Positions 30,217 through 41,220 of a stretch of 64,000 bases of DNA are shown here, piece by piece. Location: assembly GCA_963921425.1 (NCBI GenBank), contig OY992840.1:9178501-9242500 (forward strand). Direction: 5' to 3'. This stretch comes from Dryas octopetala. Taxonomy: Eukaryota > Streptophyta > Magnoliopsida > Rosales > Rosaceae. The notes under the pieces are model-generated. The model saw only the letters and a program-made list of their open reading frames with translations. It had not been told where the DNA came from and ran no database searches. The position numbers and the translations under genes were made by a program. The first letter of the stretch is position 1; the number at the start of each line of letters is the position of its first letter.

Positions 30217-32626
30217 CAATGTGGGTGGGATGTGGTTCATCTTGGGATCTGAGGTAAAATTTTATTGTTTTGAGCAATGAGATCAAATGGGTGAAAAACA
30301 AAAAAAGAAGAAAAGAAGAAAAGAACAAAACAAACTTTTCATTTTTCATTCATTCAAAAGATCATTTGCTCTTGAATTTCAGCTATTGGGATTGTTCATT
30401 CTTGACCCACTATTCATTTGTTTCTGTTCTTTCAAACAACTTCTTAGTGTTTGGTCAAGGTTCAACTGCAGTAACAACTTGTTATGTATTGTTGACTAGA
30501 ATACAGTGACTAGAATACAGAAACTGAGAAGAAAAGTTCAATTCAATTGTTTATTATATAGCAAATTCCAACTATTGGGTTACTGCTAGCAATTAGCAAA
30601 AGTCAAGAAGTTACAAGTGGTGGTACTATTTGTTTTATTCAATAGCAGATTATTAATTAGGTACACCTCCCATTGTTAGATGGGATGGAATATTAGTATA
30701 TAATCTTTTTGTTCAATCTTTTGCTTGTAGTGGCCAAAAAAAAAAAAAAAATCTTTTGCTTGTGGATCAAAACTTGTTCTGGGGAATTCTGCATTGCTGT
30801 TGTTAATGTGCTCTGCTGCTTCTTCTGTTTGGTTCAGGTCCAGTTTTCCAGTTATTCTTGTAAATTGTCCTATCCCTTAAAAAAAATATCTAAAAACTTA
30901 ATGTTCATTTTTCTATCATTGTTGTCCTTGTCCCATTTGCTCTCTCTCAATAGACCCTTTCAGTTGGTTGTTGTTTTAGCTTGAAGCATAAGATCAATGA
31001 TTTGATGATGAACCACAAGCTGCAGACTTTTCTATTATAATGACCAAAATAACCTCGCAAGGAGAAGCCAATGACATTTTTTGTGTGATGGGATATCTTT
31101 GAGTGTGACCGGAGAAGATCCCAATCCCTTCATTTTCTGAAGATAACAAAAAGATTTAAATTAATATCTGCCTTGAAATGAACGAAGTATCCGGGTAAAA
31201 GGAGTTGCCTATCTGCCATACTATTCTTATCGAAGAATCAGTCAGACACTTACAGGCTTACTATTGAATCCTTCCTGTGAATGACTTTATATCCCTTTTT
31301 TAAATTCATAAAAGATTAGTGGTCGATAAAAAGGACAATTTAAAGGGCTTAATTGATTGGTTTATGTGACAACATGGTGTGTTCATGTACGTTGGAAACT
31401 TATAGGTTATAGCTTTGTATAATAGATTATAAGGAGTTGGACTTTTTCACACATTGTCAATGGATTTTTCATTAAATACTCCAATTTTCTAATGGTCTTA
31501 GTGCCAAATTATTCACATGTGGCCGTATACTATTAATACATACAGTGAGGCAGTCACGGAGTCAAGATATAAAATAGGAGGAAGATTAGCTTCTTCTCAA
31601 AATTAGGTAATAAGTTCGATTGGAAAACAAATTCAGAAGGTGTACATAAAACATAAGTAGAGGATTTGAGCTCTTATTAGTTTATGAGTTGTTTTGAAAC
31701 TTTCTATCCATGTGATTTATTGCTTCATAAGATCTGCTCAAACTATGCTTGTGATAATAAAAAGTACTGGAAACTCCATTTGCCCAGCTAGTGAACTGAC
31801 ACATACCCAGCTAACCACCCTCCTTTGTTTTCTCATCCAAGAAAGAAAAAGAAAGAAAAAGTGGGAAAAAAATACTTGGAGAGAGAGAGAGAGAGAGAGA
31901 GTGTGTGTGTGTGTGTGTGAGTGTTTGTTTGGAAGCATTTGTCTTGGCTTTGGCTGCCCTTATTTTTGTGCAGCCTAATGATTCTGCATTTGGTCTGACC
32001 AAATTAAAGACAGTTTATACTTAGGAAACTGTTGTTTCTTTCCATCCAATCCTCCTTTAATTGCTTTAACATCTTTTTTGTTAATTATTCAATGCTAAAA
32101 TTCTTTTGCTTTTAAACCAGTCGCGCAACTCTTCATCTTTTTATTAATCATTCAATGCTAAGTTCTGGTCAAGGTAGAGATGGCCATGAGTTTAAACAAC
32201 GTGTTAACAGTGCCTGTCTAAAGCCTTTATTCAAAATTGTATTTTCAAATGGGACCTAAAATATCTGAAGAGAAAGTGAAGAACCCTTTAAGTTGGGATT
32301 ATGGGTCTGACCAACTGAGTTGGGAGCCCCTACCTTATTTATAGACTTCATTAGAAAATAACTTGTTCGTCAATCATCTTCGTTGTCTAAAGAGAGGTTG
32401 AAATTAGATTATGGAGCCGGCCAAGTGATAAGTGGGGACGGTAAAATAGATTACGAGTAGAAATGAGTTAGGATTAGTATAAGTCAAATGTCCGATCTTT
32501 TCCAAATATGAAAAAATATGGGGTTCAAATTTTAAAAAGGAACATAAATTTGAAACAAGTTTTAAAGAAATTAGAGAATTCAACCTAATACCAATTGACA
32601 ATTCGTTATAAGTTCAAATCTACTTA
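30217..32626. other. Intergenic DNA, no gene recognised
   Basis: The first few hundred bases are probably the 3' UTR of the zinc finger gene. A compound (GA)n(GT)n microsatellite is at 31879-31919. Short frames such as 31694-31978 are made of that low-complexity sequence. Confidence 0.5.
31879..31919. repeat. Compound (GA)n(GT)n microsatellite
   Basis: About 11 GA units are followed directly by about 9 GT units. No gene is adjacent. Confidence 0.9.
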
Positions 32627-32849
32627 GAGCATCTCCGACCCTTTTTCTATATTTATTTTTTCAAATATAAGGATAAGTTTAGAGAACAACTCCCCAATGC
32701 TAAAGTTGAAAGTTCCAAAATTTGACCGATGGAAGTTTGTGGAGAGTTTGGAGAACCTCACACATTCAACTTGATTTGAGAAAATTTTGGGAGATTTTCG
32801 AGAAGGATTAGAGTTTGCCGAAAAGTTTAGGAAAGGGCGGTAGATGCTC
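32627..32849. mobile_element. Small TIR element with TTA target duplication
   Basis: The left end GAGCATCTCCGACCC and the inverted right end GAGCATCTACCGCCC form an imperfect TIR. TTA flanks both sides (32624-32626 and 32850-32852). A TTA duplication suggests PIF/Harbinger-type mobility. The 223-bp interior repeats TTTGGAGA/TTTGAGAA words and has no frame of interest. Confidence 0.6.
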
Positions 32850-32852
32850 TTA

Positions 32853-34029
32853 GAGTCTAGTGAAGGCAATTGCCCCCATAACCACTTTCTTCACCCATTA
32901 AATTGATCCATTAACCAAATTTTTTGTATGATTTTTTTTTTTTTTTTTTAAAAGAATGAAGGCAAAATGCCTCCAAGAGACTAAAGCAATGAAAAATATT
33001 TGAGATTTTCTTTCTCTTCAAACAAAAAAAAAAACATTGAAATTTCATCATCTTACCCTCATTGGTGAAGAGGTCAAAGATCTTCTAAACACTTAGGCAT
33101 GCCTTTATTTTTTTAATGTGTGACAATACTCTACGTTTTCATAAATTTGAACATCAAGTTATTTTGATTTCAACTTAACACTCGGTGACGATTTATTATA
33201 ATCAATGGTAATTATATTGGAGTTGTATGACTTGGTACAAACTATAAATGTGAATTAAAATAATCTCACATTGGAAAAATGATACAACAATCTATAATAT
33301 ATAAGTTTCATAATCCACTTGATCAATCTATTAGATTTGTCTTCATCCTCATCTCTAAAGGTATGAATCGCTAAATAATGTTCTTTTTCTTTTCTTCTTT
33401 TTCCTTTTTCTGGCTAAGCTGTAGCCATCCTATGTCCTTATAAAGAATTATGGTGCTTTTACCATATAGAAAAGACCATAGTTCTGCTACTTAATCTGCT
33501 CCCTCGCAACCATCAAGAGCTAGCTAAGCTAATAGGATAAACTTAAAAATTACAAAGGGTATTTTGGCCCGTGTGACTTGTCATTTTCATCAATTTTAAG
33601 TACTTTGTTTATATTATTAAAATCAAGCTATCAACTATGGGTACAAATATTTATATTCTAGACATCCCAACGGTAAATCCATTAGTCTCCATGACGCTAT
33701 CCACTGTTCCATTTCTAGATTTATAAATTCAATATACATAGTTGGTGTTAGTGATATGGATTTTCCATTTATTCTGTCAAATTGACATTGCAATTAATCT
33801 TCAAGATCCAAAGCTTTGTAATCATATAATAGTATATATGAGAAGCATCTGAATCTTGGCCAGTTGTCTAGCTTTACTAGCAAGCAGGAACTGTCTTCAC
33901 GTGAGCCAATTACCAATTCTTCGTATTTTCATGCTCAATAATTTCATAATTACCAATTTTATTCACTAAATTACTTACCAAATAATATGTTAATACATGT
34001 ATCATAATATATCAATAAAAGGGGAAAAA
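32853..34029. other. Intergenic DNA, no feature seen
   Basis: AT-rich with poly-T at 32931-32949 and poly-A tracts. I see no gene or delimited repeat. Confidence 0.5.
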
Positions 34030-34416
34030 ATGGGTTTCTCATTAAGGCATATAATGAAATTTGATGTGGTAAATTCATTTTAAAAACCCCATTATTTATA
34101 AGCTAAATCACTGAAAAACCCTTAATAATTTTGAAAGACATAAAAATGAGTATGTATTTTATTTTAATGTTAATAATTATAAACCCCCTAGTTAGAGATA
34201 AAATCTTTCATAACCTCCACCCAAAATCTACCTCTCCTATAACCCCCAATCTTACACTTAATATTTTCCTAAACCCCCTAGTCAACTAATACCCAGTCAA
34301 GTTTGACTCCCCATCTTTTAATTTTCCAGTTTTACCCTTTTTTTTTTTTTCCAATTATAACCCTCGAAAAAAATATCAAGCCCACATTTCTGAAATTTCT
34401 CTCTCTGTGCGTGCTT

Positions 34417-34448
<32 letters not shown>

Positions 34449-35940
34449 CCCCGCGGTTGTCGTCGGCGCGTGCGCCGCCGTCCGGCGACGGTTGCCGGCG
34501 ATACTAGTTCCATCACGCTCACCTCTCCCCCCTCATCCTCTCCCTGCCCTCCACTCTCCGCGAAACTGAACGTCGACACCGGATCGGGTCTAGGCAGACC
34601 CGAGCTCCCTCGCCGGCGATCCACCGATTCCGGCGACGACAAGGTGCCGGACCACCATGGATGCCTTCCTTTCGTCGTCCCGAGTCCACTGGTGCCATCA
34701 GAAGATATTGACGACCCCTAGGCCCGCCGTTTCGAAGGAGAGAAGCCGGCGACATTCTCGCCGGCGTTCTCTGTTTTCCGACAGTCATTTCCGTCGAGTC
34801 AGGTACCCATCTTCTTCTCTTCATTGTGCTGTTCAGTTCTATGTATTTGGTTTGGTGCAATTGTTAATGAATCGGAAAACCCCAAATCGATCAGATTGAC
34901 ATCCTCGCCGGCGATCTCTGTGTTCCGGCAGCTAGTGGGTTTTGGAGTTGGTACTCTGCTTCTCTGCGCCACCATTGCTGCCCCAAAGGTCGACGATTTC
35001 ATCTCTGCCTCTCAGCGCAGGTAATACCCATTTTGAGAGAGATTAGCTGATTTCATTTTGCTATTTGGGGATTTCATTTGGCTACATATATTTATATATA
35101 TATATAGATTGAGGCTGTTTATTGCTGGATTTGTGGGTTTTTGACACGTATCAGTGGGGTTGAATGGGTACAAGATATATATTACATTGCAGAGGTTTGT
35201 ATTAAGATTAAACAGTTTCAGCTCGTGAAACAGTTTCAGCTCGTGAAACATGAGTTTTAAATAAATTTTGAATGAAATTATGGTTCTGAAATATGATGAA
35301 TCAAATTTGCAGGTAGAAACAGATCGATGCAGTGGCGACTGTCGTGTACTCGTCGCGCGTGAGGTGATCGGACGACGTTGTATTGTTGGCTACTCCTCTC
35401 ATCTCAATGGCTTATTGTATTGTTGTTTTTTTTGTTAAGGTTGCTGTGTTCTTTTTAGTGAAACGAAATTCAGTAAAGGTGTAACTGTTTTAGTGAAGTG
35501 TAATTGTTTTTTAATTAAGGTGTAATTGCATTTTAGTCAAGGTGTAATTACATTTTAGTGAATGTGTAATTGTTGCATTACTTAATTCAGTTTCAGTAAG
35601 TGAATTCATAACTGAATTCTTCAATTTAGTGTAACTGAATTTTTGAAATTCAGTTTTAGTGTAATGAAATTCAATTTCAGTGTTTGATTTTAGTTTTAGT
35701 GAAATATTGAGTTTTAGCAAAAACTTCAATTCAAAAAAAAAAAAAAAAAAACAGTTTCACCAAAATACAGTTACAGTGACGTCAGCATGTGTCAGCATGC
35801 GTCAGCATGCGTCAGAAGGGTAATTTAGGATTATAAGTTTTAGGGGGTTTTGAAAGAGTTTCTAGATGGGTGGGGGTTTAGACAAATTTTTTTGGTGAGT
35901 AGGGTGTTTAAAATTTGGCACTATTTATTTTAACATATAA
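34030..35940. mobile_element. Candidate composite element with GC-rich spliced-looking core
   Basis: The outer parts are AACCCCC/GGGGGTT-rich and loosely inverted: CATAACCTCCACCCAAAATC near 34209 against CCCCCACCCATCTAGAAAC on the minus strand near 35870. The core (34399-35380) starts with a CT tract (34399-34449) and a CG-rich stretch (CCGCCGTCCGGCGACGG). It shows plant-like donor sites CAG-GTACCC at about 34800 and CAG-GTAATA at about 35020, and an acceptor TTTGCAG at about 35312. Open frames of 80-113 codons have no recognisable domain. At 35450-35720 GTGTAATTG/TTTTAGTGAA words repeat, and GTCAGCATGC repeats at 35780-35816. It may be a gene-capturing Mutator-like element; exact ends were not found. 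Confidence 0.4.
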
Positions 35941-36368
35941 AGGTAAAACTATCGTGATGGAAATGTGCCCGTTAAAATACTTTTGCCCTTGTATATTAGA
36001 AGCGACTACGATGTTGTAGACTAAAATATGGTATGTGAAGTTTTTTTATATTTTTATTTAAACACAAAGAAAAACTTTATGCTGAGTTCGCCATGCATCA
36101 AAGCACATATTTTCATTGACAACTTGAATTAAAAGGAACTTTTTTTTTTAATCAAAGAATTAAAAGGCAAATTACACCAAGTTTTCTTTCCATCATTGTA
36201 ATGTCCCAAGCCGTTTGGGCCCCTTATGTGCCGTTTTGGTTCTTTTAGGTTTGTTGGTGTGTTTTGAGCCTGTGATATGCTATTTTGGGCCTTCCTTTTA
36301 TTGCACTATAGGCCGAAGCCTATAACAAAAATTTTAGGCTTTCTTAATCTAGGTTTATTTTGCACTAG

Positions 36369-36539
36369 GAATAATGCTATTTGGCCCAAAACAACTGGCC
36401 AAATTGCTTGGACCAAATGAAGTGACCGTCATGAATTGAGTGTTCTAATACATACTTGGGTCAAGACACTCAATTGATGGCTGCCACTTCATTTGGTCCA
36501 AGCAATTTGGTTAGTTGTTTGGGCCAAATAGCATTACTC
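36369..36539. mobile_element. Mutator-like MITE 1 (171 bp)
   Basis: Long arms pair almost throughout: GAATAATGCTATTTGGCCCA on the left, GAGTAATGCTATTTGGCCCA on the minus strand at the right, both continuing into AATTGCTTGGACCAAATGAA. Flanks TTTGCACTAG (36359-36368) and TTTGCGCTAG (36540-36549) form a 9-10 bp target duplication with one mismatch. Confidence 0.8.
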
Positions 36540-36719
36540 TTTGCGCTAGTCATCGCTCTTTGCTTTTGATCCTCCGTTTCTGTGTAATTTCGTTCTTTAC
36601 CAATATATTTGTATTTCTATGGCCCAAAAGAAAATTTATAGAGGTAATAGAGGTAGTCCACCTATACAAGTGGGTCTCACTTTTATTAAAAATATGATAC
36701 ATCTATGGTATAAATAGAT

Positions 36720-36896
36720 GAATAATGATGTTGGGACCTTCCCAACTAATCGTATGGGCTGACTATATGAGGTGTCCATTGATCTGTTAATTTCAATTGC
36801 AGTGTTAATGAAAATAACATGGCATGTACAGATCAATTGACATTTCATATGGTCCAACCCATATGGTCAATTATGAAGATTCCAACAACATTACTC
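36720..36896. mobile_element. Mutator-like MITE 2 (177 bp) with perfect 9-bp TSD
   Basis: TAAATAGAT flanks it exactly (36711-36719 and 36897-36905). The arms begin GAATAATGATGTTGG and, inverted, GAGTAATGTTGTTGG, and share ATTGATCTGT toward the centre. The terminus matches MITE 1, only 180 bp away, and the MITE at 12148, so they probably use related transposases. Confidence 0.85.
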
Positions 36897-36905
36897 TAAA
36901 TAGAT

Positions 36906-39140
36906 TTATTCTCAACAATTAAAACTTCATTCTAATTAGTACATCTGAAGGTATAATGTTAGAGAATGTAAGAGAGAAAATTGATAGCGTTCCACATATG
37001 CTCCAATTCTTAGTAGCATACTGCACAAAACACAGCAAAATATTTTAGAAAACTATTGAAAATCCTCAAAAAAATTTAGGAAGACTCAAAAAGTGAGCAT
37101 ATATATATATATATATAGTAATTCTCTCTGCAGGACGTCTGCAATTTTTTATTATGGACGCCAGATACCGAGCGATCGGTAGCCATTGTCGAGCGTTCAG
37201 CAGTACATTTTTGCTTCTACTTCGAGCACTCGGCACTGATTTTTCGGCTTTATGTTAAGTTTTAATTCTAGAATTTTGGGTGAAAAAGTTTTAATTATAG
37301 AATTTTGGGCTCCGCCCAAAATCCTAGAATTAAAACCTAACACGCAAACTATCTCTTCAAAGCGTCAAACAAGGCCTCATAATATAATGTAATAATTTTA
37401 TCATGTAGTCATGCATTTTCACATTATATTATGGACAGTGCTATTTACTCAAAATTCCATAATTAAAACCTAACAGGCTAACATGCAGTTATTGTAACCA
37501 TCTCTTCTATGCGTCAAACAAGGCCTCATAATATAATGTATGTAGTCATGCATTTTCACATTATATTATGGACAATGCTATTTAGTCTAATTTTTCTTCT
37601 CAAATTTTTACTCAATTTACACTGCATTCTACATTGAACTCTACAACATTTTTTTTTCTTTTTCAATGCACGATGTGATGTGCATATCAAGTGCCACCTA
37701 AGTTGGAGAAACATAGTTGGTGCAAGTGGTAACTTCTTTCTATTATACATATCTACTAATTTTCCTACAAAATCATTGTAAAATTTTTATGACTTTCATG
37801 TGAGAGAGACTTCTGTATGTATTTCATTGATTGACTCACTGTTCAGCATAATACATCTTTTGAAAACAAAACTTCTCTATGTATTTGATTTTCATTGATT
37901 GACTCATTGTTCAGCATAGTACATCCTTTTATAACTCAAGAATCAAGTTTACATCATTCTCTTAACCACAAGCTTAATATAATTTAACATAACTAACAGA
38001 GTGCTAACTGTACTAACAACTTAATAACATCTCAAACAGACACCTAAACAATAAATGTTGACTCAAGCACTATGGTTATTGACATGATGACAAGGCTCAT
38101 AGAATGCTGACTAATCTTATGCATTAACAAGCTAGTGTGCCTTAATAAGCTAGTGTGACAGTAAAATGAAATTAAGTGATTAATTTTGGTTTTCTCCAAT
38201 ATCTCAAATTCGTTAAAAGTTTGTTTGTTTGCAATCATCTCTAATTCAATCATCATTCAAAAAATTTGTGTCTATCAACTTCATATTCCGAAAAAATATA
38301 TGAATTTTATTATCATGCAAATGTGATTATAAAAGAAGAAATGTAAAGTGTGTGACATATCAATAAAATTAATTTGTGTATGAGATATAATTAATTTGGA
38401 GCTTGAACATACCAACATAATTTAATTATTTTCATTTAAGGAATGGTGTCTTCATCAGAATCATGATTCCGAAGTTGGGCATACTTCACAACTGTGTGAG
38501 TCACAGACTCACAGCTACCATATAATTCTGAAGTTTGCAGCTGTGAGTTACTGTGTGGGCAATTGGTATGATGAGATTTCGGACACTTGTGTAAAACTTA
38601 AATGGAACCCTACTTATCAGGGTCACATAAAGTACTTTAAGAAAATTACCATAAATGAATTGATGTCATAAAGAATTTTATAATGAATTGATGGTGTGAT
38701 TGGGTTTTTTTTTAATTTTTTATTCAGAGGTTTGGGTTTCGCTGGTGTGTGGGCATTATTCAAGCAGCACATAATCTCTGCAAAAATAAAGGGGATGTAA
38801 TTATGTAAACCATTGACATAATAAGTAAATAAAGAAGCACTACCAGCCTCTGCCAGCTCATCAAGTCCAAGGGGCAAATAGGTCACATTTTGTTTTATTC
38901 TTGTTAATTAATTTCAAATACAAATAGCTCACTTGTCTTTTTATAGCCAGCTAGCTAGGTAGGCAACTCTATTGGCACAAAGAAAATTAAGACCATGGCA
39001 GGTTTATTAAGAAAATTAAGAACATATATATATATATAGCAATGATCAACAAAACACATAATTAATTAATGGTGAAGTATTAATAATAATTGTTATTCTC
39101 CCTCAGTCCCTTGCCATGACTAGTAATGCGTAGTTGCATG
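36906..39140. other. Intergenic DNA with a tandem duplication
   Basis: No gene is recognised. An (AT)n tract is at about 37099-37119. A direct duplication lies at 37322-37584. The remainder is AT-rich, with short frames only. The last few hundred bases are the downstream flank of the minus-strand protease gene. Confidence 0.5.
37322..37584. repeat. Tandem duplication, about 130 bp x 2
   Basis: Copy A (37322-37448) and copy B (37455-37584) share AATTAAAACCTAACA, CGTCAAACAAGGCCTCATAA, GTAGTCATGCATTTTCACAT and TTATATTATGGACA. Small insertions distinguish them. No gene function is visible. Confidence 0.85.
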
Positions 39141-39147
39141 TATACTT

Positions 39148-40527
39148 CTAACAGTTGTCTGGAACAAATGACAATCGCGAAGCACCAACGTCGAACAAGA
39201 ACCGATAATTGGCTTGCTGAGCCGCGCCCAAAATGCTCGGACCAACTGCACCAATCGAAAACACCATCATGCAAAACTCATTCACACTTTGGAAGGTTTG
39301 GAAGAGCGTAGCTTTGTTGAGCTCAAGGTCAGCTCCTCCTTCAAAGTGAAGCGTCACGGAGGGCAAAGAAGTCACCGGACGGATTTGGTAGCAGAGGTCC
39401 ATGTTGACTCTACTTCTCTCCAACGGTCGCCATCCATACGTACTCGAAAAGTACCCGATCACGGCTTGTTTCAAGACCCCGAATGCTCCATCAACAATGT
39501 GGCTGTACGGAGCCCCCGAGTCGATCACGAACCCACCTTTACTCGTAAGAAATTTCGGGTCTATTCGGAGAAGTGCTCCGTTCACGCTGATCCCATTCAC
39601 CTTCAAGAAAAAAGGGTCATTTGGACGTCCCATAAATGGTGTGGTTTGGACATTTGTACCTCCTATTTGTGCATCATTGCCGAACTTTAACAACGCTTGA
39701 GCCTCGAACCGTTGTGGAAGGCAGTAGGAGAATTTTCGGAGGGTGATTTGGCTTAGCTGCAGAACAATGCTGGTGGGATGATCCCTCCCTAACCCTAGAA
39801 TTCCTCCTATTGGATTGTTATCGAAATGGCCATTGTAGTGATCGTTGAAGTCGATCTTATTGTATAGTCCACAACCGAAGGCCACGTTTGGAATCGCTTG
39901 CTGCGGCCCATTTTCATTCAAGAAAGTAAACGTTTCGAGTCCGAATCTACCCATTGAAGTACTTTTATCATGGTACGCCACATCATAAACACAAAACTTG
40001 CCATTAGGACTAAGGTCCGGAGCAACACAAAGTTGGTGATTGTAAGGCATTGGTCGGAATGTGCTTGATCTCCTTGTGTCCAAGTTAGGCACTGACACTT
40101 TGAAACAAGTTTTGCATTCTTGAATTTGAACCCATGTTTCACTGCTGCCCGTGTCCACGGCCAAGTTGTGCTTCGTGGGCGGCGTTCCAATGGAGATCTC
40201 CGTGTAGAAGAAATCGCTGTATCCGTGTGTGAAACGGGATTGTATGGTGTTTGGGGCTATTCGTGATGAATTCATGGGACGTCGTTGTTGGAGGTAAAGG
40301 CCACGCGATTTGGAGATTTTGGTCAGCATTTGATGTTTTTCCAAGAGGGTGAGGTTTTTGGAGAAGAAGGGCAATCTTGGGGAGAGAATGGTGTGCATGG
40401 GGATGCTGAAGCCTTGGGCTGTGGTGCTACCCATGGTTGCAGCAAACATGAGAAATAAGGCTACTAGAACACTACAAAAGAAAAATGGAACACTAGTAAT
40501 GGTATTATACATGGTTCTCAGGCTCAT
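39148..40527 (-). CDS. Aspartic protease, nepenthesin/CDR1-like (A1B), intact single-exon gene
   Basis: 459 residues, intronless. A hydrophobic signal peptide spans residues 12-31, with cleavage likely near TTAQG (35-39), so the enzyme should enter the secretory pathway. A propeptide follows, then the N-lobe with GTPPTK and catalytic Asp125 in VDTGSSETW. The plant-specific cysteine insert follows (TWVQIQECKTCF), then C-lobe Asp336 in GGFVIDSGAPYSH and the C-terminal LFDVGASRLSFVPDNC. Known relatives act in apoplast, vacuole or digestive fluid. Two oddities: the second motif is DSGA, where DSGT is usual, and the Cys after WVQ found in both pseudogene copies is Ile here. The start ATG is the first after a TATA box at 40605-40598. 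It is the only one of three family copies with an uninterrupted frame. Confidence 0.92.
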   Translation of the reverse strand: MSLRTMYNTITSVPFFFCSVLVALFLMFAATMGSTTAQGFSIPMHTILSPRLPFFSKNLTLLEKHQMLTKISKSRGLYLQQRRPMNSSRIAPNTIQSRFTHGYSDFFYTEISIGTPPTKHNLAVDTGSSETWVQIQECKTCFKVSVPNLDTRRSSTFRPMPYNHQLCVAPDLSPNGKFCVYDVAYHDKSTSMGRFGLETFTFLNENGPQQAIPNVAFGCGLYNKIDFNDHYNGHFDNNPIGGILGLGRDHPTSIVLQLSQITLRKFSYCLPQRFEAQALLKFGNDAQIGGTNVQTTPFMGRPNDPFFLKVNGISVNGALLRIDPKFLTSKGGFVIDSGAPYSHIVDGAFGVLKQAVIGYFSSTYGWRPLERSRVNMDLCYQIRPVTSLPSVTLHFEGGADLELNKATLFQTFQSVNEFCMMVFSIGAVGPSILGAAQQANYRFLFDVGASRLSFVPDNC

Positions 40528-40597
40528 GGTTTAATTTGCTCTATTGTTTTGTAGTTTAAAGCATGTGTATGATGCAAATTAATCACATAAGGGCTAG

Positions 40598-40605
40598 TAT
40601 TTATA
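40598..40605 (-). promoter_or_regulatory. TATA box of the intact aspartic protease
   Basis: The minus strand reads TATAAATA 71 bp before the ATG at 40527. The surrounding TAGTATAAATACTAGCCC-like context is conserved in the two pseudogene promoters. Confidence 0.65.
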
Positions 40606-40928
40606 CTAGAGAATCTGATAACTTGCAACAGTTTGCTACTTACGATTGCCAATATTAGGTGTAACCAATCCAAGTAACTCATTAAGTAGGCTGTTTGTAT
40701 GAAGCTTCAATTTATGTGTACCTATTCACTTTTTTTGGTCGAATTGAACTGTACCTATTCTATTCAATATGACCAATTAATACGCATGTAATGACTTTAA
40801 TGTGTACGTGAATGCTTTTTGAATGCGTTGATGATGCATGAATTGTAGATTGCATTTTTGGGCTACTAATTAAAGTGTAAAAACAAGAGAGATCGATGCT
40901 TTTTCAACACCCACATCCCTGTTTATAA

Positions 40929-40961
<33 letters not shown>

Positions 40962-41220
40962 TGGGTTAGTGGACGTAGCTAAGGGTCCAGCAAATAGGTG
41001 TACATTTATAGGACAACTCTTATAGATGCATGTTTTCATATTTTTTTATAAGAATTACTTTAAATGAAACTGAAAGAAGCATAAGCAATGCCAAAAGTAC
41101 TATAGAGTTTGTCCCAATACCAATTGAAGATATTGCTTGTCGTTTTTGAACTAATATATGATGAAGATGGTTGCAACTTGTAATTAAGTATTTGAAGTGG
41201 CTTTTTTCATATAAAATACA
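40606..41220 (-). promoter_or_regulatory. Upstream block of the intact protease, shared with the other copies
   Basis: It contains a GTGTAACCAATCCAAGTAA-like segment near 40660 and GATGCTTTTTCAACACCCAC near 40895. A distal ATTGAAGATATTGCTTGTCG segment lies near 41125. All have counterparts upstream of the copies at 2608 and 45397. A pure (AT)n tract (40930-40956) interrupts it. Confidence 0.55.
40930..40956. repeat. (AT)n microsatellite
   Basis: About 13 perfect AT units lie in the distal promoter region of the intact protease. Confidence 0.9.

Noticed and set aside
31694..31978. 94-codon plus-strand frame.
   Set aside because: Much of it is the GA/GT microsatellite translated as RERERERVCVCVC.
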